Assembly (NCBI GenBank): GCA_949292785.1
Contig: CASFBK010000003.1
Coordinates: 62,001 to 126,000 of the forward strand
DNA from: an uncultured Eubacteriales bacterium
GTDB lineage: Bacteria; Bacillota; Clostridia; Lachnospirales; Lachnospiraceae
DNA: 64,000 nt
Direction of reading: 5' to 3'
Shown: piece after piece, positions 1 through 7,782 of the stretch
Layout of the letters: the number at the start of each line of letters is the position of its first letter
Numbering within the stretch: the stretch's first letter is position 1
The notes under the pieces: model-generated
The model's input: only the letters and a program-made list of their open reading frames with translations
What the model was told of the DNA's origin: nothing
The model's database searches: none
Position numbers and translations under genes: made by a program

Positions 1-1
1 T

Positions 2-769
2 GTTTATGCCGGAAATAACAGTCCAGCAGCCTCCCATACCGAAAATGCGGATACGTTTTCTGAAGATTTGTCTTCCCTTTTTCAGGGATACGATGGGTGC
101 TTTGTACTCTATGACTTAACGTCGGATTCCTGGCAGATTTACAATGAGGCTATGGCTTCAGAGCGCGTCTCTCCTGATTCTACCTACAAGATATACAGCG
201 CTTTGTGTGCATTGGAACATGAGGTCATCACACCTGATTCTAATACCCTTGAATGGAATGGACAGGAATATTCTTTTTCTGAATGGAATCAGAACCAGAC
301 GCTTTCCTCTGCCTTACAGAATTCTGTAAACTGGTATTTTCAAGAACTGGATGAATCGGTGGGATTAAAGACATTGGAAGCGTTCTATGAGAACATCGAC
401 TACGGAAATCAGAATCTTTCCGGCGGGGTATCTGACTTCTGGATGGAATCTTCCCTTAAGATTTCCTCCATAGAACAAGTAGAATTATTAAAGAAATTAT
501 ATAACAATGAATTTGATTTTAAGCAACAGAATATGGATGCGGTAAAAGATGCCATGCTGTTATCCTCTTCAACCAAGGGCACTTTGCATGGGAAAACAGG
601 AACGGGAGTGGTCAATGGGGAAATGGTCAACGGATGGTTCGTCGGTTATGTGGAATCTGCTGAAAATACCTGGTTCTTTGCAACAAATATCCGAAGTGCT
701 TCTGATGCGGGAGGTTCGGCTGCAAGTGAAATCACATTAGATATTTTACGGGAACTGGGGATATACTAG
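2..769 (+). CDS. blaR1: BlaR1-type penicillin sensor domain, 5' end outside window
   Basis: The reading frame is open to the left edge, so only the C-terminal part is present (about 255 codons). It carries the three penicilloyl-serine transferase motifs: STYK (nt 179-190), SVN (nt 323-331) and KTG (nt 593-601), in class D-like spacing. In BlaR1/MecR1 proteins this extracellular domain follows an M56 zinc protease membrane domain; beta-lactam acylation of the STYK serine leads to inactivation of the repressor BlaI. I infer BlaR1 rather than a free class D beta-lactamase because the STYKIY context is BlaR1-like and because operators of the BlaI type occur downstream in this window. The protease domain and blaI would lie off the left edge. 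A secreted OXA-type enzyme remains the alternative. Confidence 0.75.
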   Translation, partial: VYAGNNSPAASHTENADTFSEDLSSLFQGYDGCFVLYDLTSDSWQIYNEAMASERVSPDSTYKIYSALCALEHEVITPDSNTLEWNGQEYSFSEWNQNQTLSSALQNSVNWYFQELDESVGLKTLEAFYENIDYGNQNLSGGVSDFWMESSLKISSIEQVELLKKLYNNEFDFKQQNMDAVKDAMLLSSSTKGTLHGKTGTGVVNGEMVNGWFVGYVESAENTWFFATNIRSASDAGGSAASEITLDILRELGIY

Positions 770-857
770 CACATGGATGCCTCGCAACATTTGCTTTGTA
801 AGCTTACGGAAGAAACGCTCGCTCATTTGATGTATATGCTGAGTGGTTATTCCATAA

Positions 858-1169
858 TTATATTAAGTTTTGGTATTCTCTTCTGCCGTCCATGACAGAA
901 TAAATGATAACAATTTTCTTTTTCTCATCAACCTTATAAAAGACAAGATGCCTTTCCACGTTCAATACAAGATACCCCTGTTTTCGCAGGATGGAATATC
1001 TTGGTTTCACTCCAGTATATGGAAAATCCGCTAAATTCATAATGTTTTTTTCCAATTTATCCAGATAGCCAAGTGCTACCTCTACACTACCGGAATCCTC
1101 TGCTATATAGAAGATGATATCTCTTAACTGTTCCTCTGCTTTATCCGTTCTTATAATGCTGTACTTCAT
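858..1169 (-). CDS. RelE/ParE-family toxin of a type II toxin-antitoxin pair
   Basis: A 103-residue basic protein with the ParE/RelE layout: an N-terminal strand, two helices (about residues 10-50), and a C-terminal beta sheet with the family-typical LVFYKV strand and terminal VMDGRRE segment. Family members act as mRNA-cleaving or gyrase-poisoning toxins; the ParE-like spacing and lack of an obvious RelE catalytic set make the target uncertain. The start codon overlaps the antitoxin stop by 4 bp (ATGA), so the two genes are translationally coupled. The unit faces blaR1, with only 88 bp between the two stop codons. Confidence 0.85.
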   Translation of the reverse strand: MKYSIIRTDKAEEQLRDIIFYIAEDSGSVEVALGYLDKLEKNIMNLADFPYTGVKPRYSILRKQGYLVLNVERHLVFYKVDEKKKIVIIYSVMDGRREYQNLI

Positions 1170-1444
1170 CCTTTCTTCCTCGCCATAAGTGTGGCACGGA
1201 TATCATCAAATGTTTTCTGCATTGGTGCAACCCGTTCTTCTCTTACATCGTCTTCTGCTTCTGCGAGATTTCTCAAAAGTTCCAGTTCGGATTTCATCTG
1301 ATAATAATCCTGAAGTCCTAAAACCGCTGTATCACCTCTGCCATTTACTGTAATAATCACAGGAGTTCTTTCTTCCCTGCACTGTTTTGAAATTTCATTA
1401 TAATGATTTCTTAAATCAGCTGATGGTCTGATAATCGCATCCAT
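1166..1444 (-). CDS. Phd/YefM-family antitoxin
   Basis: A 92-residue protein starting at the ATG at 1444, chosen because a GGAGG site lies 8 nt upstream; an upstream GTG at 1453 would overlap that site. The N-terminal half has the Phd/YefM dimeric DNA-binding pattern (PSADLRNHYNEI, then PVIITVNGRGDTAVLGLQDY), the C-terminal half is acidic and helical and would wrap the toxin. It precedes the toxin in the usual antitoxin-first order with a 4-bp overlap. Such antitoxins repress their own promoter, and a palindrome covers the promoter just upstream. Confidence 0.87.
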   Translation of the reverse strand: MDAIIRPSADLRNHYNEISKQCREERTPVIITVNGRGDTAVLGLQDYYQMKSELELLRNLAEAEDDVREERVAPMQKTFDDIRATLMARKKG

Positions 1445-1461
1445 ACAAAACACCTCCGCTT

Positions 1462-1503
1462 ATATTATAGTCAAATCATATCATAATATGTCTATAATAT
1501 CAA
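1462..1503 (-). promoter_or_regulatory. Toxin-antitoxin promoter and palindromic operator
   Basis: TTGATA (1498-1503) and TATGAT (1475-1480) are separated by 17 bp. A perfect 9-bp inverted repeat (1462-1470 and 1492-1500, ATATTATAG/CTATAATAT) brackets this promoter, with a nested CATAT/ATATG repeat inside. The placement fits autorepression by the Phd/YefM antitoxin. Confidence 0.6.
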
Positions 1504-1700
1504 CCTGATTTCAGGAGAATTTTCTTTTCTAATATGATAGCTTCCCTGTATAAATTCGTGATGTTTCTACATAAATTATATAATGAGAACTCAGCACTTC
1601 CCAACTTGCTTTCCTCTGAATCTATCACCTGATTATGAAACCCCATCAACGTAGATATAATTTTAAATGTAGAACAGGGCGATACATAATATTGCTTTTC
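1500..1700 (-). pseudogene. Decayed class D beta-lactamase/BlaR1-like sensor fragment
   Basis: The minus frame from 1700 to the stop at 1500-1502 has no proper start and encodes a segment with SPCSTFK followed by IISTLMG and a VID segment, which is the active-site region of class D beta-lactamases and BlaR1 sensor domains. After about residue 34 the similarity to that fold is lost, which suggests a frameshift or deletion, and a stop codon precedes the fragment. It lies opposite in orientation to the intact sensor at the left edge. The fragment is now bounded by the toxin-antitoxin promoter on one side and the membrane gene at 1728 on the other. Confidence 0.55.
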
Positions 1701-1727
1701 TCATATTGTCCTCTGCTTTTTCCACTT

Positions 1728-2579
1728 TTATTTCCAGTCATACTCAAATGAATCTCTTCGTCTTCTCCCTGCCAGAATGTAAATCAATTCCATCACAACA
1801 CCTATTCCAAGGATGATTCCGCCGATGATTCTTAAGTCAGAAAAATCAATATTCATATAACGTCCCAGCAGCCTGTCGGTAATTTCGCCCCCTATTCCGG
1901 AAGCAACGTAAGGTATCAGGAGTGTAAGACAGATTCCTGATAACAAAAAGGAAATCCCAACGCCCAACATGGCTTTCACCGGAGACCGCTTTAAGAAACT
2001 TATCAGCACAAGCAGTGCAAACACTACAATTCCACAGCCTGCCTGAAATGCAGTAGAAGTAACGGTATGATATGCCTTTAAAATAACTGCTCTTCCTCCA
2101 CTTATTTCGTACATGATAGACTGGGTTGCTGCACTTAAACTGTTTTGTACATCATCACTTTTCTCTTCCACCTTTTTGCTTAAGGCCTGTCTCTGTTCCT
2201 GTGTAAGTTCCTTTCCTAAATTTTCTTCAATAATTGACATGTTTTCTTCAAGCAGCGTATTCATGTCCTCTTTTATCTCCGGAAGCTTTAGTTCTTCCCC
2301 TGAAGCCGCTGCTGCTGCAATTTCGTCAATATATTTTGTTGTAATCTCTTCGATTGCAGGACTATCCTTTAATGCTTCCTGCACTTGTAAAAGCTGGTCC
2401 GGGGAAGCCTCCGGGAATGCATCCATTACCACATCTATCATTCGCTGTGATTCCACATTTCCTGTTATTTCCTGCGTAATTGTATATGCCACTATTTTGG
2501 TCGCACAAATACTCCCTGCAAATAAAATCAATGCTCCAAAAAGAATAACATTCAATAAAATAATGATTGCTTTTTTCAT
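1728..2579 (-). CDS. Membrane protein of unknown function (possible BlaI-regulon member)
   Basis: 283 residues. An N-terminal hydrophobic helix (about 5-28) is followed by a helical, Glu/Gln-rich extracytoplasmic stretch (about 35-165) and then three transmembrane helices (about 178-197, 205-228, 248-268) with a basic C-terminal RRRR tail. I recognise no catalytic motif. The layout, a large outside helical domain held between membrane segments, could suit a sensor or scaffold. Its own promoter contains a BlaI-like dyad, so it is probably expressed together with the penicillin-binding protein near 10 kb. The start ATG has an AAAGGAG site upstream. Confidence 0.7.
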   Translation of the reverse strand: MKKAIIILLNVILFGALILFAGSICATKIVAYTITQEITGNVESQRMIDVVMDAFPEASPDQLLQVQEALKDSPAIEEITTKYIDEIAAAAASGEELKLPEIKEDMNTLLEENMSIIEENLGKELTQEQRQALSKKVEEKSDDVQNSLSAATQSIMYEISGGRAVILKAYHTVTSTAFQAGCGIVVFALLVLISFLKRSPVKAMLGVGISFLLSGICLTLLIPYVASGIGGEITDRLLGRYMNIDFSDLRIIGGIILGIGVVMELIYILAGRRRRDSFEYDWK

Positions 2580-2658
2580 CTAAAAACTCCTTTCTGCCTC
2601 ATGCTCTCTTTTCTATCCGGTACTAATAGATTTTTTCTAAGCCATTTCCAGCTCTTAT

Positions 2659-2687
2659 ATATTACATCTGTAAGATTTAAAAGTCAA
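2659..2687 (-). promoter_or_regulatory. Promoter with BlaI/MecI-like dyad
   Basis: TTGACT (2682-2687), 17 bp, TAATAT (2659-2664). The dyad TTACATCTGTAA (2662-2673) lies between and over the -10 box. TACA-N2-TGTA is the core of staphylococcal bla and mec operators. It directs transcription of the membrane gene 1728-2579. Confidence 0.65.
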
Positions 2688-2693
2688 GAATAA

Positions 2694-2718
2694 GGTGAAG
2701 ACACATGAAGTCCTCACC
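2694..2718 (-). terminator. Possible terminator after the 2733 gene
   Basis: A hairpin GGTGAGGAC / GTCTTCACC (one mismatch) lies 15 nt past the stop of the upstream gene and is followed on the minus strand by a weak TTATTCTT run. It also directly abuts the next promoter. Confidence 0.4.
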
Positions 2719-2732
2719 CCTTTCCCTTCCAA

Positions 2733-3149
2733 CTAGTTCATGTACTTATTAATCAGGTTATCAACCACCGGAACATTTATGGTTCCCTGATTCAATGCTT
2801 TCACACCTAAAATCAGGAAGAACACAGTTCTGATAATACTAATTGCTCCTATAATAGAGTCAAAAAAAGAACTTACTTTACCTACTGAAATATAGGTATC
2901 AAAGATTGACAGGAAACTGGAAAGCCAATTAAGTACATCCGGAATCAATCCGATAGCAGTATTCAATACTCCCACGGCAATCATCAATGCAACAGCCTTC
3001 ACAGCCGCCTTCTTCAGCCATTCGTTTTCCTCAAATAACAGAACATATCCTGCAACTAAAAACATTGCAACATATCCTCCGAATGCTGCGCTAAAATATA
3101 CTGCTGCGCCCAATAACCCTACTGAAACTCCTAATTTCGTTTTTTGCAT
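2733..3149 (-). CDS. Small membrane protein of unknown function
   Basis: 138 residues, with an N-terminal hydrophobic pair (about 10-38), a helix at about 50-70, and a C-terminal hydrophobic segment (about 100-120). GGAGG lies 6-7 nt before the ATG. I do not recognise the family. It sits between a zinc-ribbon gene upstream and the BlaI-box membrane gene downstream, all on the same strand but each with its own candidate promoter. Its length and topology (three or four membrane spans, short loops) give no functional clue. Confidence 0.65.
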   Translation of the reverse strand: MQKTKLGVSVGLLGAAVYFSAAFGGYVAMFLVAGYVLLFEENEWLKKAAVKAVALMIAVGVLNTAIGLIPDVLNWLSSFLSIFDTYISVGKVSSFFDSIIGAISIIRTVFFLILGVKALNQGTINVPVVDNLINKYMN

Positions 3150-3170
3150 AACGAACCTCCTCGTTTATGT

Positions 3171-3199
3171 ATAATATTTTTACAAATAATGTAAACAAA
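3171..3199 (-). promoter_or_regulatory. Candidate promoter with TTTACA/TGTAAA palindrome
   Basis: TTTGTT (3194-3199), 17 bp, TATTAT (3171-3176). A palindrome TTTACA-N5-TGTAAA (3179-3195) lies in the spacer. It resembles the BlaI-like dyads in this window but with a 5-bp rather than 2-bp centre, so a different repressor is possible. Confidence 0.35.
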
Positions 3200-3201
3200 A
3201 C

Positions 3202-3696
3202 TTACGAAACCTTGGTTCCGCACTCGGAACAAAACAGTGCATCATGTCCAAGCACAGTGCCGCAGTTGGTGCATTTCTTTTCCACAACAGGTTCTGCCTC
3301 CTGCGCAGCTGCTTCCTCTTGCACTGCTTCTTCCTGAACAATTTCAGGCATTTTCATCCCACAAGCCGGACAAAAGGCTGCTTCTTTGGAAACCTCTGCA
3401 CCACACTTTTCACAGCGCACAACGCCCTTTAACACCTGAATCTGTACCTCGTACTCTTTTATCTTACTCCGGGCATCTGTAATTGTCTGTACCATTTCCT
3501 TAAATGCCTCTTCGCTGTCTGATGCATGTAACTCCATATACAACTTACCGATTTGAAGATATACATCATTAATCTTCTTCTCTTCATCCGATATCTGCAT
3601 ATTAATCTTGGCTACATCTGCCATATCCCTTGTCTTTTGCAATGTGGACTGACTTGCCTGTGATATTTTCTTTCCAAAATCATCCAAAAATGCCAC
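3202..3696 (-). CDS. Coiled-coil protein with two zinc ribbons
   Basis: 164 residues. The N-terminal half (about 1-90) is helical and likely coiled-coil; the C-terminal half has two double-Cys zinc ribbons, CEKCG...CPAC (about 94-112) and CTNCG...CSEC (about 142-160), joined by an acidic Glu/Ala-rich linker. There is no membrane segment. Zinc-ribbon proteins of this type are common in Clostridia and mostly uncharacterised; they are often found beside membrane proteins, as here. A consensus sigma-A promoter lies upstream. Confidence 0.75.
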   Translation of the reverse strand: MAFLDDFGKKISQASQSTLQKTRDMADVAKINMQISDEEKKINDVYLQIGKLYMELHASDSEEAFKEMVQTITDARSKIKEYEVQIQVLKGVVRCEKCGAEVSKEAAFCPACGMKMPEIVQEEAVQEEAAAQEAEPVVEKKCTNCGTVLGHDALFCSECGTKVS

Positions 3697-3757
3697 TTTC
3701 TTTTCCTCCGTTCATATATCAGGCTCTCGTAAACTTACATTGAAATCACTATGAAAC

Positions 3758-3787
3758 ATTATACAATTATTAGAAGTTTATTGTCAA
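3758..3787 (-). promoter_or_regulatory. Sigma-A promoter of the zinc-ribbon gene
   Basis: TTGACA (3782-3787) and TATAAT (3758-3763) match the consensus exactly with an 18-bp spacer, about 60 bp upstream of the ATG at 3696. Confidence 0.65.
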
Positions 3788-3828
3788 TATATGCCAGCCT
3801 TTCCCTTCTTAATTAAAACATCGGTTCT

Positions 3829-4650
3829 TTAAAACATCGGCACTACAGCCCCATTGTATTCTTCATTAATAAAATCTCTCACCTTGTCCGATAAAATCGC
3901 CTTTACCAGCGCCTTGGTCTTTGCGCTATCCTCTTCTCCTTCTCTTACTGCAATGATGTTTGTATAAGTCTCCGCCACCTGAGACTCTGCTGATTCTGTA
4001 GCAATGGCTGCATCTAATTTCGCATCCAGCGCATAATTGCCATTGATGCAGGCGATATCAACATCATTGATGGCTCTCGCCACCTGTGCCGCCTCAAGCT
4101 CATTAATTTGTAAATTCAATGGATTTTCTTCGATATCAAGCACAGTCGCTTTCAGCCCCGCATTCTTTTTCAACGTAATTAAGCCTTCCTGCTCCAGCAA
4201 AAGCAGTGCTCTTGCCTCATTTGTCGTATCGTTTGGTACTGCAACGGTTGCCCCTTCCTGCAGCTCGTCCAGGCTTTTCGTTTTTCCTGCATAAATTCCC
4301 AGTGGTTCAAAATGGACATCCGCCACATTGACCAGGTGTGTTCCTTTTTCTGCATTAAAATTATCCAGATAGGGCTGATGCTGGAAATAATTTGCATCCA
4401 ACTCACCGTCCTCTAAGGCAGTATTTGGAAGAATATAATCATTGTATTCTACAATTTTAAGGTCATATCCTTCCTCTGCAAGCTCCTCTTTTACCACTTC
4501 TAAAATTTCCGAATGAGGCGTGATGCCTGCGCCCACCGTAATGGTCTTATCCTGTGCGGTGGAATCTTTTGTGCTTCCACATCCGGTAAGGCTTCCCAAT
4601 ATCACTATTCCAATTAATATTAATGCTGATGCAAGTAATTTCTTTTTCAC
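3829..4650 (-). CDS. metQ: MetQ/NlpA-family methionine-binding lipoprotein
   Basis: 273 residues with a lipoprotein signal peptide and lipobox LTGC (Cys24). The mature part has the NlpA/MetQ core: VGAGITPHSEIL at the start, the YFQHQPYLD segment that lines the ligand site, and the VPNDTTNEARAL motif. It captures methionine (often both isomers) outside the membrane and delivers it to MetNI. It is the last gene of the run metN-metI-metQ, 68 bp after metI. No SAM riboswitch precedes this block; it is likely read through from the upstream amino-acid transporter promoter. The stop is followed by a short direct repeat, CCGATGTTTTAA. Confidence 0.92.
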   Translation of the reverse strand: MKKKLLASALILIGIVILGSLTGCGSTKDSTAQDKTITVGAGITPHSEILEVVKEELAEEGYDLKIVEYNDYILPNTALEDGELDANYFQHQPYLDNFNAEKGTHLVNVADVHFEPLGIYAGKTKSLDELQEGATVAVPNDTTNEARALLLLEQEGLITLKKNAGLKATVLDIEENPLNLQINELEAAQVARAINDVDIACINGNYALDAKLDAAIATESAESQVAETYTNIIAVREGEEDSAKTKALVKAILSDKVRDFINEEYNGAVVPMF

Positions 4651-4718
4651 TCTGCGCGCTCCTTTTCACTTGATTGTTTCACTGATACTCTAAGCTGATT
4701 TTTTACTCATTCGCAATT

Positions 4719-5378
4719 TTATTTCATTCTCTTATCTATTTTGTTTACAAGACGTATTCCTATTTCCTGAAAAATCTGCACAATCACCACTAATAAAATA
4801 ACCGTAACGAACATGGTTTTTCCATCATACCGATAATATCCATAATTGATGGCAATAGCGCCAAGTCCGCCGCCGCCCACAAAGCCTGCCATAGCGGAAT
4901 ATCCAAGGATGGTAGCTAAGGAAATGGTGCCTCCTACCAGTAACGACGGTTTTGCTTCCGGCAATAATACCTTACAGATAATTTGAAGCGGGGAGGAGCC
5001 CATGGCATGAGCAGCCTCTATCACTCCGCTGTCCACTTCCTTGAGAGAGGACTCCACCATTCTTGCCACATAAGGCGCCGCCGCCAAAACCAGTGGTACT
5101 ATCGTTGCCGTTGAACCAATGGTTGTCCCAACAATCATTCTTGTAAAGGGCAGAATCGCTACAAGCAAGATAAGAAACGGAACAGACCTTACCAGATTAA
5201 TAGCAAGTCCAACTACGGTATTTACTACACGATTTCTACAGATTCCCTTTCCATCTGTAATAAATATCAGTACACCTAAGGGGATTCCAATCACATAGGC
5301 GATTGCGGTGGAAAGAATTGTCATATAAAGTGTCTCAATGATTCCTGTTCCTAATAACTGAAGCATTTCCTGGCTCAC
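4719..5378 (-). CDS. metI: MetI methionine ABC transporter permease
   Basis: 219 residues, the usual MetI length, with five predicted membrane helices and the EAA-type coupling segment around residues 130-150 (VIEAAHAMGSSPLQII). It forms the membrane channel with two copies of MetN. The ATG at 5378 overlaps the metN stop by 4 bp, so the two are translationally coupled. The motif GYSAMAGFVGGGGLGA near residue 170 is typical of MetI. Confidence 0.92.
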   Translation of the reverse strand: MSQEMLQLLGTGIIETLYMTILSTAIAYVIGIPLGVLIFITDGKGICRNRVVNTVVGLAINLVRSVPFLILLVAILPFTRMIVGTTIGSTATIVPLVLAAAPYVARMVESSLKEVDSGVIEAAHAMGSSPLQIICKVLLPEAKPSLLVGGTISLATILGYSAMAGFVGGGGLGAIAINYGYYRYDGKTMFVTVILLVVIVQIFQEIGIRLVNKIDKRMK

Positions 5379-6127
5379 CGCGTACTTCCTCCTTCTTCAA
5401 AATATATCAGCTTTCTGGCTGTCTCTGATTTTGGATTCGAAAATATCTCTTTCACCGTTCCAAGCTCTGCAATCTTACCCTGGCTCATGACTGCCACTCT
5501 GTCGCAAATCTGCTCTGCAACCTTCAATTCGTGGGTAATCACAACGATGGTAACACCGTAGCCTGTATTAATTTTCTTTAACAGCTCCAATATGGACCTG
5601 GTGGTAATGGGGTCCAGCGCGCTGGTAGCCTCATCGCAGAGAAGGACCTCGGGATTGGTAGCAAGGGCTCTTGCGATTGCCACCCTCTGTTTCTGCCCAC
5701 CCGACAACTGCGCCGGATAAGATTTTTCCTTCTCTGTCAGGTCTACCAACGCTAACAGCTCTCTGGCACGTTTTATCCTGTCCTGCTTACTCACGCCTGC
5801 AATCTCAAGGGGATAGCAGATATTGTCTATTACATTCCTCTGCTGAAAAAGATTGAACTGCTGAAAAATCATACCCATTTTCTGCCGCTGCCTGCGAAGC
5901 TCTTCCTTACTGATTTTCATAAGATTAACATCCTTAAAAAAAACTGCTCCCTCTTCCGGTCTTTCCAGCAAATTGATGCATCTGACAAGGGTAGATTTTC
6001 CGGCTCCTGAAAATCCAATAATCCCGAATATCTCCCCCTTTTGAATCTCCAGATTTACATCTGTGATTGCCTGAACCTTCGTACTCTTTGTTTCAAAATG
6101 TTTGCTGACGTGTTCAAATCTTATCAT
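5375..6127 (-). CDS. metN: MetN methionine ABC transporter ATPase
   Basis: 250 residues when started at the ATG at 6127, one base after the stop of the preceding binding-protein gene, with GGAGG inside that gene's last codons; a longer frame upstream only reads the neighbour out of frame. It has Walker A (GFSGAGKST), the signature LSGGQKQR, Walker B (VLLCDEATSALD) and the switch His (ITHE). Most MetN proteins are about 340 residues with a C-terminal regulatory domain that binds methionine; this one lacks that domain, so substrate trans-inhibition would be absent. Confidence 0.9.
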   Translation of the reverse strand: MIRFEHVSKHFETKSTKVQAITDVNLEIQKGEIFGIIGFSGAGKSTLVRCINLLERPEEGAVFFKDVNLMKISKEELRRQRQKMGMIFQQFNLFQQRNVIDNICYPLEIAGVSKQDRIKRARELLALVDLTEKEKSYPAQLSGGQKQRVAIARALATNPEVLLCDEATSALDPITTRSILELLKKINTGYGVTIVVITHELKVAEQICDRVAVMSQGKIAELGTVKEIFSNPKSETARKLIYFEEGGSTR

Positions 6128-6128
6128 G

Positions 6129-7004
6129 TCACTTTCCGCCCTCCACAACCAGGCTGTCTTCATAGTCAAGACCATAGGTATCTGCCAGGGTTGCTTCATA
6201 ATCTGCATGGAAGAACTGCTCCTGTGCCAAAGCCTCAATTTCTGCATTAATCCACTCTAAGAGGGTGGTATTTCCTTTCGATACTGCCGGCGCAATTTTA
6301 TCCTGACTTCCCAGCGTTGGAATTCCTACCGTGAAGTCTTTATTTTGCTGTGCAAATGCAAGAACTTCTGTATTATCATTTGCCCAGGCTGCGCCATTTC
6401 CATTTTCCAGCGCATTTTTCGCAGTAGCATAGGAATCATATTTCTGCAATGGAATATCCGGGTAGTTCTTCATAAGATAGGTCTCTGCAGTGGTTCCGGA
6501 AATGACAATGACCTGTTTATCACTTCCAAGGTCGTCAAGGCTTTCAATGACATTACTATTAGGAGATACTACCCCAAGGGAAACATTCATGTACGGAAGT
6601 GCAAAGTCAACCTCCTGTGCCCGTTCCTCTGTTACGGTGAAGTTTGCCAGAATAATATCTACCTTTCCAGTCTGTAAATATTCAATACGGTTTGCGGCTT
6701 CGGTAGAAATGAAATTTATTTTCACCCCTAAATCCTGCGCAAGACGCTTTGCAAAGTAAACATCGTAGCCCTGATATTCCCCGTTTTCGTCTACATAACC
6801 AAACGGATTTTTATCAGAAAAAACACCGATATTAATGGTTCCGGATTCCTTTATTTCGTCTAATGTACGGTAAGCCTCTCCGGAACCCTGTACTGCCTTT
6901 GTCTCATCTTTTGAACTGCCGCATGCTGTCACCATAAATGCAAACATCAAAACAGCAGTAAGCACCGTTATGTTTCGTGTCCTTATTTTCTTAAAACTTT
7001 TCAT
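6129..7004 (-). CDS. Amino-acid ABC transporter substrate-binding lipoprotein
   Basis: 291 residues with lipobox VTAC (Cys28) and a periplasmic-binding-protein type 2 fold: INIGVFSDKNPFGYVDENG at about 58, then YQGYDVYFAKRLAQ and the DIILANFTVTEERA hinge motif. The family binds polar amino acids or cystine. The gene order permease-permease-ATPase-binding protein followed by met genes, and a Cys/Met-rich leader peptide upstream, point to a cysteine or cystine ligand, but ligand choice cannot be read directly. It begins 2 bases after the ATPase stop. Confidence 0.88.
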   Translation of the reverse strand: MKSFKKIRTRNITVLTAVLMFAFMVTACGSSKDETKAVQGSGEAYRTLDEIKESGTINIGVFSDKNPFGYVDENGEYQGYDVYFAKRLAQDLGVKINFISTEAANRIEYLQTGKVDIILANFTVTEERAQEVDFALPYMNVSLGVVSPNSNVIESLDDLGSDKQVIVISGTTAETYLMKNYPDIPLQKYDSYATAKNALENGNGAAWANDNTEVLAFAQQNKDFTVGIPTLGSQDKIAPAVSKGNTTLLEWINAEIEALAQEQFFHADYEATLADTYGLDYEDSLVVEGGK

Positions 7005-7006
7005 TT

Positions 7007-7777
7007 TCAGTCTAATTCTCCTTCCTTTGATTTCACTGCCTGATAGGTAAATGTATTTAAAAACTGTTTTCCCCGCTGGGTCTTTGGTTCTTCAAAGAAA
7101 TCCTGGGGTGTGGAATCCTCAATAATTTTTCCTTTATCAAGAAATATAATTCGGTCTGCCACCGCCCGGGCGAACTGCATTTCGTGGGTTACGATTATCA
7201 TTGTCCTGCCCTGTTGGGCAAGCCTTAGCATGACCTCTAATACTTCGCGGACCATCTCCGGGTCAAGGGCTGCTGTTACTTCATCAAACAATAAGATTTC
7301 CGGATGCATGCACAAGGCACGGACAATCGCCGCTCTCTGCTTCTGTCCCCCGGATAGCTCCCGCGGAAAGCTGTCTGCCTTTTCTCTTAGTCCGACACGC
7401 TCTAACAGCTCCAATGCCTCTTCTGTAATGTCCTCTTTTTTCCTTTTCTGCACCTTCATAGGCGCCAGCACAATATTATTAAGCACGGACAAATGAGGAA
7501 ATAGCTCATAGCTTTGAAACACCATGCCTATTTTCTGCCGAAGCTCCGGCAGGGATTTGCTCTTTGGGTCAATCACTTCATCCTGCAGCTTTATGGTTCC
7601 TCCCTGTATGGGCTCTAACGCATTAATACAGCGCAGAAGCGTGCTTTTACCACAGCCACTGGGTCCAATTACCACAATGACCTCTCCCTTCCTTACGGTC
7701 AGGCTCAAATCGTCCAGAACCAGATTATCATAAAATCGTTTTGTAAGATGTTCAATCGTAAGTAATGCTTCTGCCAT
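7007..7777 (-). CDS. Polar amino-acid/cystine ABC transporter ATPase
   Basis: 256 residues from the ATG at 7777, 5 nt after the preceding permease stop, with GGAGATGA as ribosome binding site; an ATG at 7792 would overlap the permease. Walker A is GPSGCGKST, signature LSGGQKQR, Walker B ILLFDEVTAALDPE, and the switch is VTHEM. This is the GlnQ/HisP class that energises transporters with two HisM-type permeases. It sits between the permeases and the binding protein in a tight operon. Confidence 0.92.
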   Translation of the reverse strand: MAEALLTIEHLTKRFYDNLVLDDLSLTVRKGEVIVVIGPSGCGKSTLLRCINALEPIQGGTIKLQDEVIDPKSKSLPELRQKIGMVFQSYELFPHLSVLNNIVLAPMKVQKRKKEDITEEALELLERVGLREKADSFPRELSGGQKQRAAIVRALCMHPEILLFDEVTAALDPEMVREVLEVMLRLAQQGRTMIIVTHEMQFARAVADRIIFLDKGKIIEDSTPQDFFEEPKTQRGKQFLNTFTYQAVKSKEGELD

Positions 7778-7782
7778 GTATA

